A stretch of DNA of 64,000 nucleotides from Polytrichum commune (taxonomy: Eukaryota > Streptophyta > Polytrichopsida > Polytrichales > Polytrichaceae): NCBI GenBank assembly GCA_950295325.1, contig OX485804.1, forward strand, positions 56,532,429 through 56,596,428, given 5' to 3'. Below are positions 1 to 11,100 of the stretch, in pieces. Position numbers and translations under genes: made by a program. The notes under the pieces are model-generated. The model was not told where the DNA came from, ran no database searches, and was given only the letters and a program-made list of their open reading frames with translations. The stretch's first letter is position 1. Each line of letters opens with the position of its first letter.

Positions 1-1762
1 ACATCAGATACCGTAAGGAAAAGCTTACCAGCAATCGCCATCAGGTGACCTCTCCCCCACCGATCGCACACCACCAGGCTAGCCCGAAGAGAAATCAAGA
101 AAAAAACATCTTCATACACCAGCAGACTAAAGACGACCTAACTCCCCCCGCTACCCCACCAAAGGCTGGATTCAAACGCACACACAAGAAAGCATCACAC
201 AACACCAATGCGCTTCCCTATCCCCGAACAAAACAGACGCTACCTCCCCACTCAAAGACACCCTCAGCCCTCCAAATCCCTATGTACACCCTAAAGCAAC
301 TACCTGAACAACGAAGGTTACTTCAGAGAAGACCAAAACCCCTGGCTCCGAAACTTCGAAGCTTGCGAAACCTCCCACCCGCTCAAATAAGGTCGCTCGC
401 ACAAGGGCTCAGCACACCACCGCTCCACAATCAGCGCCGCCTCCACAACAATCACACAGCTCACACACACCACCCACACCACGAATTAGAACCTGCCACA
501 AACCAACCAGAATTACCCACAAACAGCCGCACAACGAACTCCGAAACAGACAGAGCCAACGAAGACACACACGAAGGAGCCCGAATTAGCAAACATGCCT
601 TCCTACTTAACAACCCCACCCCCAAGCATTGCATCATCCACCTCTCATCTCTCCAACAACGCCACATTCACAACACTCTACCACCTAGCACCCTCCCTCC
701 CCCTGCACACCCTTCACACTCCCCTCTCAGCTTTACTCTACTACATACGGCACCCTCCTCCCACTCGCCTCTCACCTCAAGCACCACCACTCTTCCTCCT
801 ACCCCCAGACACACAGCTGCCGAACAAGGGATCAGCAGCCCAGAGACATCACCAACACGACATCCATCAAGACACAACGCCACCCTCACTGCTACAAGAT
901 CCAAGACAGCTCCTGACGCCCCCGACATCCAACATCGAGCAAACAAAGACCAAAGACCAGCAACACCATTCATCAACAAGCTCCACCGATCGACACACCT
1001 GCACCTGCCACATTGAAGGTAAGCTCTGTACCCACCCACCTCAATTACACTCGCACCACAACAAAGGTAGATGCTGAACCCACTCACCTCAATTCCAATC
1101 GCACCTCACTGGGCAATAGAAAGTCTGATGAGAGATTGATCTGCAGAACAACTACAGTCACAACAAAGCCATCCCACAGCTGCCAAACGCATACACTCCT
1201 TTCAATTCACACATCCGACAGCAGACTCCTTCAATGTAGCCAAAATAGACCCAACATATACACTCGGCCACAACGGCGCACAGACGCACTCGACCCAAAA
1301 ACCCCACACCGACACTGGAGCACCCGACAATCCTCCCCGCCAGCACCGCGATTCCACACCCCAGCTGCCATACGCCAGTCCTCCTTCGAACTCCCAGTCA
1401 CCTCATAACAACAACAAGCAGAGCGAATTACACCACCCTGCCCCGAAGACTCGTCCCACTCCACAACGCCACACCACCAGCCCCCTGCGCACAAAGCAAC
1501 ACACATCAACACTTCACCAAAAACAGGACAAATCAACAGCGATACACCAGCGCCGCAGCAATACAACATTGACAGCCGAACACTTGAATTCCGACCAAGC
1601 ACCAGACCAGCTCCCACTCCAACACACACCACGCCCAACCCCCCTCAACAAAAAGCAGCACAAAGCAAGCCAACAACAGCAGATCAGTTCATCCCAACCT
1701 CGGCCAGCCCCCATAACTTATACACAACTACAGGTAACTTCTCAATCAACCCCCTCACTCCC
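1..1762 (+). other. LINE 5' region, C-rich, no secure ORF
   Basis: This stretch has very little G on the + strand, so several frames stay open by composition alone (for example 45-1016). One short stretch in the frame of the ATG at 208, around 298-390, reads like real protein (NYLNNEGYFREDQNPWLRNF, rich in aromatic and charged residues) but is bounded by stops. It may be a decayed N-terminal part of ORF1 or a separate leader ORF. I see no terminal repeat or element start, so the element probably begins upstream of the window. Confidence 0.5.
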
Positions 1763-3373
1763 ATGGAGCACATCCACTCGAATGCAGGTACTCCACAGCC
1801 GCAACCCTTGGACCTTCAATACCAAGAGTTTCGACAACAGATGTTCGCGCCGCCCCCGGCCCCCATCAACTCACAGACATCCCATCAGACTCCTCACTTC
1901 AACGATGAAGAAGCCGAAGAAGACTTGGACATGGACGCCCAACTCGAGAACGTCTCCCCGGAAAGGGGAAGTAGCTCCCTACAATTGACATATGAACGAA
2001 ATTCGAAGCAAGCCGCCACAACACTCTCCAAGCCCATCCACACCCCCGAGAGCACGCCGCCAACATTACAATACCGAAACCCAAGGATTGCCGACCCATC
2101 GGAGAGCCAAACTAGCAAGAGACGTAAAGCCGAGGACTTCACCGCAACATCCACACCCGAGGTGCCAAACAAGTGCACACCACCACTCTCACACACAAGA
2201 GCAAAGAGGATAGCCACTCTAAGCATTGACATGCTAGGCCAAATGTGGTTAGGATTCCAAATGCAAGAAGCTCTCGCCATCCAAAGAGGCAAGAAGGAGT
2301 TGAGAGAGCGTCGCACCGATGAGGAATTCACCAACATCGATACACCCGCAAGCGAAATTCAAGAATTCCGATCACTTCGGAGAGCATTCCCAAGAACGAA
2401 GCAAATCCTCTTCCCCACCGAACGTCCGGATGCGGTACCCGGTCAACATCTACATTTCACACAAATCCCCATGTACGAGAAGATTTCTCAAGAGACGGGC
2501 CTCACCGAAGGCTTCCATGTGACCATACGATTTGACGGAGAATACAAACAACTCAATAGGAAGGAGGTCAAGCTTGCATGCATAGAAAGGCTCCGCACCA
2601 TGAACATTCCTCTTGGCATCACCTACTCCAATCCCATAGACATCGGCATCAACACGGTCACACGGAATTGGGCCGGATTCATCAAAATCCACCTCTCACA
2701 TCCAAAACGTGATGGATTGGCGCTACTTCGAGGAGAGCGCGCTTTCGTCATGACCATGGGGGATGGGGAAATAATCATTGGTAAGGTAGAGAAAGGTTTC
2801 GAACTCATCACCAAAGCTCGGAACATGCGATTACACCTCAAAGGAAACACCCTCCGGAACAACACGGCCACCGACATACTTAGAAATCTCATGAGAGATT
2901 CTTACTACGACGGCCGTGAAATCGAGATCCTTTCACTCACCAAATCGGACACCGACAAGGACTTTGCATTCATCACACTCACCACCGAGGAAGCTAGAGA
3001 TGACATTCTCAACAACGGCCTCACCTACCATTCCGAGCGCCTCAAGGTAAGCATCACCAAAGACAAAAACGTGGGCAACCCATCAGAGCTAAGAATTAGC
3101 ACCACTCTTGTTGCAAACAACCTCCCACAACGGGAATCGCAATCAACGATTGTCAAATCCCTCAAGAGGCTAATAGGTGAGGAGAATGTCACCGGGGTCA
3201 CATTCGGACACCAAACCAAGCAAGAAGATGATAGGCAAGCCGGATGGTGTCACATCCAGTGCCTCAACGCGGCCGTTTACACGGAGTGGTTACATAAGTC
3301 CACCGACATCCTTGGAAGGCGAGTTGACTTTGTCCCGCACAAAGGTAGCATAGATGGCTCCGCATCCGGCTAG
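1763..3373 (+). CDS. LINE ORF1, RRM-like RNA-binding protein
   Basis: A 536-residue ORF placed where LINE ORF1 belongs. Residues 1-150 are Pro/Ser/Thr-rich and low in complexity, with a basic patch (KRRKAED). The C-terminal half has two stretches with RRM-like beta-alpha-beta-beta-alpha-beta spacing. The first is near GREIEILSLTKSDTDKDFAF. The second runs from LRISTTLVANNLP to GRRVDFVPHKGS. Such proteins bind LINE RNA and form the cytoplasmic RNP. The frame ends at TAG 3371-3373, but the +1 frame is open across the junction (from at least 3361) and leads directly into the next ORF, so the natural product was probably longer. The ATG at 1763 is the first in frame with good coding character; the real start could lie upstream. 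The RRM assignment rests on spacing and is inferred. Confidence 0.7.
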   Translation: MEHIHSNAGTPQPQPLDLQYQEFRQQMFAPPPAPINSQTSHQTPHFNDEEAEEDLDMDAQLENVSPERGSSSLQLTYERNSKQAATTLSKPIHTPESTPPTLQYRNPRIADPSESQTSKRRKAEDFTATSTPEVPNKCTPPLSHTRAKRIATLSIDMLGQMWLGFQMQEALAIQRGKKELRERRTDEEFTNIDTPASEIQEFRSLRRAFPRTKQILFPTERPDAVPGQHLHFTQIPMYEKISQETGLTEGFHVTIRFDGEYKQLNRKEVKLACIERLRTMNIPLGITYSNPIDIGINTVTRNWAGFIKIHLSHPKRDGLALLRGERAFVMTMGDGEIIIGKVEKGFELITKARNMRLHLKGNTLRNNTATDILRNLMRDSYYDGREIEILSLTKSDTDKDFAFITLTTEEARDDILNNGLTYHSERLKVSITKDKNVGNPSELRISTTLVANNLPQRESQSTIVKSLKRLIGEENVTGVTFGHQTKQEDDRQAGWCHIQCLNAAVYTEWLHKSTDILGRRVDFVPHKGSIDGSASG

Positions 3374-3384
3374 CCCATGCATCC

Positions 3385-3846
3385 GTGAAGGAGGTCATAG
3401 CTCAAAAAGCCCAAGCCATGCACAGCACCGCCGCCGCCTCTCCACTAGTCTCGGAGAAACTCTTCACTAAGGCCATAAAGAAGCTCACCGAGACCATGGA
3501 CGACAAGCTCAACACTCTCACTAGCAACATCAACCTCAACACGGATAAGCGTATCGAAGCATCAACGGACACACTCAAGTCACATGCAACCAACATCCAC
3601 AACATTATGAGCGCGATGGCCATGGAGTTTCAACAATCAAATCATCGCATACACAATATAATGCAAACACTAGCCGCCACCTCACCGGACCCCCCACACG
3701 CCAACACCGCAAGACTTCCACACGGACCACACAACACCACGGGAGAGCACAACATGGCACAACTAGCGCCACCGGGCTTCAACAACGGACACTATAGGAG
3801 CTCCCCATCAAGCTACCACAAAGGCCCAAACCATCCCCATGAATAG
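3385..3846 (+). CDS. LINE ORF1 distal part, coiled coil (frame-shifted)
   Basis: About 153 residues in the frame after a frame change from ORF1. The frame has no ATG at its left edge and is open back to at least 3361, so it is read here as the C-terminal continuation of ORF1 and not as a separate gene. Residues KLFTKAIKKLTETMDDKLNTLTSNINLNTDKRIEAS and the following stretch have heptad-like spacing of hydrophobic residues, consistent with a multimerising coiled coil. The tail is His/Pro/Asn-rich. Whether the frame change is a recent indel or a programmed shift cannot be told from one copy. It lies in front of an AT-richer spacer (3847-4077) that separates it from ORF2. Confidence 0.55.
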   Translation: MKEVIAQKAQAMHSTAAASPLVSEKLFTKAIKKLTETMDDKLNTLTSNINLNTDKRIEASTDTLKSHATNIHNIMSAMAMEFQQSNHRIHNIMQTLAATSPDPPHANTARLPHGPHNTTGEHNMAQLAPPGFNNGHYRSSPSSYHKGPNHPHE

Positions 3847-4077
3847 CACACCATTAGTACATGCATGGACGATACTCACACATATTCTATGTATTCTCCT
3901 ACTTATAAATAAAAATTTCCCACCACTCTCATTGCTACATGCATTATATCAATAACATATGGCCATTACAACATCCCAACTTCACATTACACACCAAATG
4001 TAACAATACGCCCAAATAACATAAATCACTCACACCACAAAGCCTCCATCACCTCTCATCAAAACCCCCCTAACAAC

Positions 4078-6186
4078 ATGTACAACACAATAAGCAACTC
4101 CCCAACCTTACCACTAGAACAACCCAAAATTCTAATTCCACCCATCAACACCACAACATATATAGGCAACTTCCGATACATAACCCACATAAATCTAAAA
4201 AACCCCAAAAGCAAAGCCTTCCAATACTACGTATGGAACAACTCTATAATCATCCTCTTAGGAGGAGATATCCAAACGAACCCGGGCCCTCAAATACACA
4301 TCCCTAACAACCATACAATAGACTACACCCAAAACAAAAAACAATCTCTCACACACAACATAATCATCCTCTACGCATACTTTAAAAATCTATTTGAACA
4401 ATACCTCAACCAACATACACCTATACCCCAAAACCATAACCTTAACCTCCTAAAAACTAGCAATACTCCAAATACATCCAAAGACACAAGCAACATGAAT
4501 ACACCACCAAACTTTTCCCCACTACACACGAACCAACCTAAACCCGTTACACAAATATCCCACAAGAAATCACAATTAAACATCATATTAAAATCCCATA
4601 TTCAACAACAACTACTTATACTTCAATGTGGTGATATCCACCCTAACCCAGGCCCTATGCCCAACCTCACACGAACACACCCCACCGCCCACAAAAGGCG
4701 ACAAAATACATACTTCCTACCAAGTACGATCAAATTTCAACCCGAATACCAACATCTAGCCAAAACATTCAAACCCTTTTTTCAAGCCACACACCAATTA
4801 CATGCACAAACAATATTTTCACTCCCACACCTACACAATTACATACAACAACACACAGACCACCCCCCCGCACGAATCATCTACGCATTAGTTGTAACGA
4901 TTAGCCCCTCAACGAAAATATGCAACACATATCTACAACAACCACCCCCACAAGACTGGACATCACATCTACTAGAAAAAATGACAACACTACCCAATCC
5001 CCCAGAAAGACACATAGACACCCCGCATCCATACATACAATTTCACAACATATACAAAGACATTATCACCCCTCCTAACACAATACACAAAAAACTATAT
5101 GACTGTATACACCTAAATCCCAATACACTTAACATCCAAAACATAAGTGAAGTATTCCCATATCTACCAAGGCAACTCCTCATAGAAGCATTAAGATATA
5201 ACGAACCCATAAATGAATACATACATCCTAACCCCCCACCGATACAAAACCCATCATACCCAAATAGACCAATCCCACTAACAAGTCAAGAAACATATGC
5301 TATAACATGGAATGCCTCCTCACTTAACACCGCCATGCCATGCCTACAGGACTTAATTACAAACCCCCAAAAACCCCCCTCCATTATCAGCATACAAGAA
5401 ACTAAACTATCCGCCACTAAATCCACAAAGCATATCCAAATATTGTTCCCACATTACAAACTTTTCTTTAATAACACGCACAACATCACACGGGTCACAC
5501 GCCAAAGAATGACCTACAGAGGTTATAGAGGTGGCTTACTACTACTAGTCCATAAGAAACATGCATTCCCAGGTAACCTTGCCAAAATCCCTACATCCGC
5601 AGAGATATCTCCGTTCCTTCAAATAACACGCATAGCAAACCAACCCTTACAACCTTGGCTTTTAATCAATATATACATGCCCTCACATGAGGAAGACATT
5701 CCTCTCATCCCTATCATACAAAATACCATAACTAATCAAATAAGTCTACACCCTAATCACACATACATATTATGTGGCGACTTTAATAGGGACATCGCCC
5801 TAATTGGAAGGCAAAATGACCTACAAACAACACCTCCACAACCGGAGGATCATATGTGGCGATCATTCACAACCGGCCTAGAATTATCCTACATCCCGAC
5901 AAACACCAAATTCTCAAGACAAGGAGGACACAACTACGCACAAAATAGTTTAATTAACGGCTTCTTCATCAAAACCCCCAACAACAACCAATACACCTCC
6001 ACTACAAATCAAAGTATTCAATTAAATTCCGACCACCTTCCCATACATTTACAAATCCCCCCAAACATACTCATTGCCAAAGACCCACTTACAACTTCCG
6101 AACCCCCACCTAGGATACTCAACCCCATACCAAAGGAGAACCTCGACGAATTCCACACAATTTTTTTTGAAAAAAACTCCAACTAA
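4078..6186 (+). CDS. LINE ORF2 N-terminal part: two 2A-like motifs and AP endonuclease
   Basis: 702 residues. Two NPGP motifs of the 2A type lie at residues 62-71 and 184-193, each just after a short hydrophobic run. From about residue 405 an AP-endonuclease domain is recognisable by its ordered motifs: TWNASS (N412), QETK (E441), INIYMP, CGDFNRD (D568, N570) and NSDHLP (D652, H653). This domain nicks the target DNA for target-primed reverse transcription. The usual signature residues are present, so the domain looks chemically complete. The frame is interrupted by TAA at 6184 and continues in the same frame into the RT region, so this is the first piece of one polyprotein. A C-to-T change of a CAA codon would explain the stop. 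The ATG at 4078 gives the longest frame and places the first 2A at a typical distance from the N terminus. Confidence 0.85.
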   Translation: MYNTISNSPTLPLEQPKILIPPINTTTYIGNFRYITHINLKNPKSKAFQYYVWNNSIIILLGGDIQTNPGPQIHIPNNHTIDYTQNKKQSLTHNIIILYAYFKNLFEQYLNQHTPIPQNHNLNLLKTSNTPNTSKDTSNMNTPPNFSPLHTNQPKPVTQISHKKSQLNIILKSHIQQQLLILQCGDIHPNPGPMPNLTRTHPTAHKRRQNTYFLPSTIKFQPEYQHLAKTFKPFFQATHQLHAQTIFSLPHLHNYIQQHTDHPPARIIYALVVTISPSTKICNTYLQQPPPQDWTSHLLEKMTTLPNPPERHIDTPHPYIQFHNIYKDIITPPNTIHKKLYDCIHLNPNTLNIQNISEVFPYLPRQLLIEALRYNEPINEYIHPNPPPIQNPSYPNRPIPLTSQETYAITWNASSLNTAMPCLQDLITNPQKPPSIISIQETKLSATKSTKHIQILFPHYKLFFNNTHNITRVTRQRMTYRGYRGGLLLLVHKKHAFPGNLAKIPTSAEISPFLQITRIANQPLQPWLLINIYMPSHEEDIPLIPIIQNTITNQISLHPNHTYILCGDFNRDIALIGRQNDLQTTPPQPEDHMWRSFTTGLELSYIPTNTKFSRQGGHNYAQNSLINGFFIKTPNNNQYTSTTNQSIQLNSDHLPIHLQIPPNILIAKDPLTTSEPPPRILNPIPKENLDEFHTIFFEKNSN
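4261..4290 (+). other. 2A-like ribosome-skipping motif 1
   Basis: Codons 62-71 of ORF2 read GGDIQTNPGP, matching the 2A consensus core (G-D-[VI]-x-x-N-P-G-P) with the hydrophobic run NNSIIILL just upstream. 2A peptides make the ribosome skip the Gly-Pro bond, releasing the upstream peptide. The invariant N-P-G-P is intact. The usual Glu after D-I/V is Gln here, so activity may be reduced. Confidence 0.75.
4627..4656 (+). other. 2A-like ribosome-skipping motif 2
   Basis: Codons 184-193 of ORF2 read CGDIHPNPGP after QQQLLILQ. The core G-D-I-x-x-N-P-G-P is complete. It lies 122 codons after motif 1 and well before the endonuclease. If both work, ORF2 would yield two small peptides (about 70 and 122 residues) and the enzymatic part starting at Pro193. 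Confidence 0.75.
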
Positions 6187-8150
6187 ATAAACGAACTTAC
6201 ACAACTCTTACAAAATAACCAATTGATAAGCGAACAATGGCAACTAGCTTGCAACTCATTTGACACACTCACCGACAACATCACTACCACCGTCCTAGAA
6301 ACATGTAGCACCCCACCAATACCCATACTACCAAACCATATCGCTAAACAAGGAAGATACCTACCAAAGAAATCCCAAAAACAATGGAAACTAAACCTAT
6401 CGACCTACCACCTAATCCGTAAGACAATATATATCATAAAAAACAACCCGAATTGGCGCACCCATCCTATTGTCACTCACGAATTAATCAACCACTTCCA
6501 CACTACTCTACCCCCACCACCCGATCCCTCACTAGAATACAACTCATGGATCGCCACACTAGCCACAATAGCAAAGGAAGCTAAACACAAAGCCCGAAAA
6601 ATTACGAGTGACTATACTAACACACAAATCAAAAAAACCATATCCAAATACCAACAACTCTACGATAAGAGCCCCAAGAAAATAAACAGAAAAGTCTTCA
6701 AGAGTAATGGCACCCCCTCACTAGACTGTCTCATAGATAGAAATAACAACATCCTCACAAACCCGAAAGATATCGCACAAGAAATACACGTCCAACAATC
6801 AACTAGTAATAGACCCACCGTTCCAACATGTTACTATCAACCCGACCACACACCACAATGCATATGCGGAGTTAGACAATAACCGTGGCACGATTTAAAT
6901 GGATACACCATTGAAAAAAGAGGGGACGCGCTAATTCCCTTACATACATATCTAGATCAAGAGACATATGACATATGCCTCAAAAATTTGGCCAATGGAA
7001 AAACCCCCGGACCCGATAAAATACCCAACGCCATATTGAAAAACATGCTACCAAGATTCCACAAATTGCTCCTATTATTTTTTAAACATTGTTATAAGCA
7101 AAAATAAATTCCCGAATCTTGGAAAACAAGTCTCACGATACTTCTATACAAAAAGGGAAACCCTCACAACCTTACCAACCATAGACCCATAGCACTCGCT
7201 AATACAATATATAAACTATTCACTAGTACACTTACAAGCATCCTCTCCGCATACGGAGAAAAATACCAAATCCTACATGACAGTCAAGAGGGCTTTCGAG
7301 CCGAAAGATGCACCGCCTGACAACTACAAACTATAATCGCCGCATTAGAAGATGCATGATTCACCAACCAAGACATCTACATCCTATACATTGACTTTAA
7401 AAATGCATTTGGATCTATTGACCACGCTAGACTCCTTGTTATTATGAAGGACCTAGGATACCCACAAGACGCGGTGGCACTAATAGGCAATATTTACGCA
7501 CAATCCACTACTACATTTACCAGAGAACATTTTGGTAAAACTCAACCTATACCCATACAAAGAGGAATTATACAAGGAGATACATTAAGCCCGTACTTTT
7601 TCATCATCTTCCTTGAACCATTCCTTAGGTGGTTACAAAGGGGAAATAACGGCTACACCCTTAATACCTCCAATACTAAACTAAGTTCTGCAGCCTACGC
7701 CGATGACCTAGCCGCAATATCCAACAACCTAACCTCCCTCCAACTCCAACTAAACAAACTCGACAAATATTGCGAATGGGCAGGAATGGACCTTGGCATC
7801 TCAAAATGTGTCGTCATCGGATGTCCTAACAAATCGAAACAAAATTCCCAAGTCTTTAAAACACACCTCGAAAACGCTAATATCAATTTCCGGGACCAAC
7901 CCATCCCTACCCTAAGCCAACACGAACCATATGTCTACCTAGGCATCAATTTAGTTCCATCACTACAATGGAAAATACAAACACACATAACAACAACCAA
8001 ACTAGCCCAACAATGCAAATTACTAACCTCATGCCCAGCCACTATGAAGCAAAAAATACAAATGGTTGATACAGTCATAAGAGCCGGCATTGCCTATAGC
8101 TTTTATGCGGTCCCCTATTCACTTCCCGCCATTAAAAAACTTGATAAAAA
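6187..8150 (+). CDS. LINE ORF2 middle part: reverse transcriptase (interrupted)
   Basis: Same frame as the endonuclease piece. Recognisable RT motifs are NGKTPGPDKIPNAIL (near 6991-7040), the LYKKG...NHRPIALANTIYK block, YIDFKNAFGSIDH (near 7390), QRGIIQGDTLSPYFF (near 7557) and YADDLAAI (YADD at 7696-7707), followed by thumb residues. This enzyme copies the LINE RNA onto nicked target DNA. In-frame stops at 6880, 7105, 7318 and 7357 break it, and the frame shifts at an eight-A run near 8144-8151. The TGA at 7318 sits in an otherwise conserved stretch and fits C-to-T decay of a CGA codon. Motif order and catalytic Asp residues are intact, so decay is recent. Confidence 0.85.
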
Positions 8151-11100
8151 AAATAATTGCTCTACACAAAACTATATGTGGTCTCCCAAAATGTATGTCA
8201 AACGCGGTCACACAACTCCCCCAAGCTATGTTTGGCATGGAAGCATTCTCACTAAAAAATACATACATCACATGTATCGGAGAACAACTCATAAATGCCC
8301 TCAATGACAAAGGAAGACTCGGGAAAATATATAACGGACTAACAAAATACATACTTGCCAAACATGGCGGATTGCTAAACCTACCACGCATAACCCAACA
8401 TGATTGTATAAGATCGTCAATTACAAGAACCCTATACCTACTCAAAACAACTAGCGGAGCCCATTTAAAAAGCACTCTTGAAAAAATTCCCCTCCTTCCC
8501 ACACCACTCGAAACACAATGGATGCAACAAGCACAAAATATACCGACATTAACCCCTACAACCTCTCTAAAATACCTGCATCAACTAATACTACACAACA
8601 TAACCGAGCTCAAACACATAACCCACTCTAATGGCACACAATTAATGACCAACGATGAATTCAAAAACTACTATGTCACACCCACTAAAACAATTAAAGC
8701 CGCCTTAGACCAAGCCCGAATACTTTTTTGTGAACCACCATGTCCAAATCAATGCCCGAACACCCTAAAAAATGCATACAAAATACTAAATCGTCATATA
8801 GATACAAGAACTAGTAACCACAATGTACACCCCCCGCCACCACCTCCTCCACCCGAATATCCAAAACCACCACCGCACATCCTAAAAAACCACATACAAT
8901 TCCCACTCCACTCCATAATAAAGGACCGTTCCCACACCTACAAAGATAAAAACAAAATTACAAAAGAATATACATCCTATCTATGTCAATGGATACTCCC
9001 AAATGAATCAATATACAACAAATGGCTTCCTCAAAGAGAATTATTCCCATGGGAGAACCAAAATACCATAAACCATAACATACTACTACTAACACAATAC
9101 TATACTCACAAACAAAATCAACACTTCACCAACATCCTAAAATTAAACTTCGATGAAACACAAATAAAAGACACAAGACACATCCCCCCCCCCCCCCCCA
9201 CACAAATCATACATCAATGTCAAATCAATATTGGTGAATGTAACCCCGATAGTGACATCGCATGCACACAACCCATCATCCAAAGCCAACACGGTGCATC
9301 ACATATTTATGACAAGGATGGGCGCCATATAATTACCATTCCGGAACAAAGATTACAATGGCTATGGAAACAATATCAAAACGCACTCCATCAATCGCAC
9401 GATTTAGAACCCCCCACACAATCCTTTGAAAAGGAAGTAGTATGGTTGTACCAACGGTACAAATATAGAATTCCTAAAAACGACCCCCTTAAACTCTCCC
9501 ACTACACACTACCACATGCCATCCTTGAACACATCATTGATTCATTCGAAATCACACATTCACACTTCTCATCCCCAGTAACATGTCCCACATCACTAAG
9601 ACAATTCTCCTCCCCATTCCCTAGAGATAAAGTCTTTGGGTCAATAGGGACAGCCTTCCAACATAAATGGATTGGGAATGGGTATGCCCACCCTCATTCT
9701 GAAAAAGACACCCAACAAGCCCTCCATTGGGCACGACTTGCAGCTCAAAATGACCCAGATACAATAACAATACTTATAAACACCGACCCCGACTGGTACC
9801 ACAACCTACACCCCCATAATGGTCATTTTTCGGACTCGCATGTCATCACACATTTTAAAGCAGATACCATTACATACGATGAACCCACAATACCACCCGA
9901 ATTACAAATCGAACCCCGAATAGAAAGCCGCGACATTCAAGTATTATGCATACACCACAAAACCTCTCCCCCTCGACCAAGAAACTATGCATGTCAAATG
10001 GACATCATTGGCACCACACTACAAATACCCACCATATTCACCACAAACGTACCACCAACACCATTTAATACCACAGTAAATCGAAGTAAGAAATGGTCCC
10101 AACTCGCATACCCCCCTTCCCCACCGTCGATCCAAATTGCTAACACCCCCCTACTCACCAACCACAACATATGCCTACCCCTCAAATACCAACCACAATT
10201 TTGTTATTATACGGATGGATCATTCATACCCCCCAAAGCAATAACCCAAGAACACTGGAGGCGAGAAAAAGCAGGGTATGGTATATACAACCCTTTCAAA
10301 AATCTCAAAATCGCAGAAAGATTACCAGGACTCCAAAATATTTTAAGAGCAGAACTCATGGCTATACACCACACCCTCCGCCTCCTTACTACCACATATC
10401 ATAATGAACCCGCACATATTTTCACAGATTGTCTCAATGTTTTATATCTCATCAACACACAAACAAAACACCCAACTGTACATAATAGTCACCCAGACAA
10501 GAAAATACTCGAATCTATAGTTAAAATGTTACAAGACCGCACACAAACCACCACACTTCATAAAGTCAAAGCCCACACGAATATTAGTGGCAACGAGCAA
10601 GCGGATAAATTAGCCAAAATGGGATGTGAATTAGCACATAGAGATGCACTAGCAACACACGAACATGCACACCCCACTCCATATTATCTCCACAAACAGT
10701 GGTGGCACTCAATGCAAGACACACCCGATAAAGGTCCCATACGACACCTTGGAAAATACATCCTTAAACACGACAAAAAGCACAACCTAACAATTATGGC
10801 ATCCCAAACACACCAATTACACAAATGGTTGGACAACAAAGACATCGACAAACCATTATCAAATGCTTTTTGGAACAACCCGGTTATCACCGATAAACAA
10901 AAAACATGCCTAGTAAAATTTAGAACCGGCCAATATATGGGACATGCCAGGAAACAACTCTTCTTTGGTAGAACCGCATACCCATCCCACACATGCCCTA
11001 TCTGTAACTCACCAGAAGCAGATACATGGTTACATGTACTCCTTAAATGTAAACAACAACACATCCACGCACTAATCACAAATAGACATAACAAAGCGGT

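Noticed and set aside
45-1016. 323-codon ORF at the window start
   Set aside because: The + strand is nearly free of G here, so several frames stay open by composition. The translation is low-complexity Pro/His/Thr/Ser and resembles no protein; a short better-looking peptide lies in a different frame.
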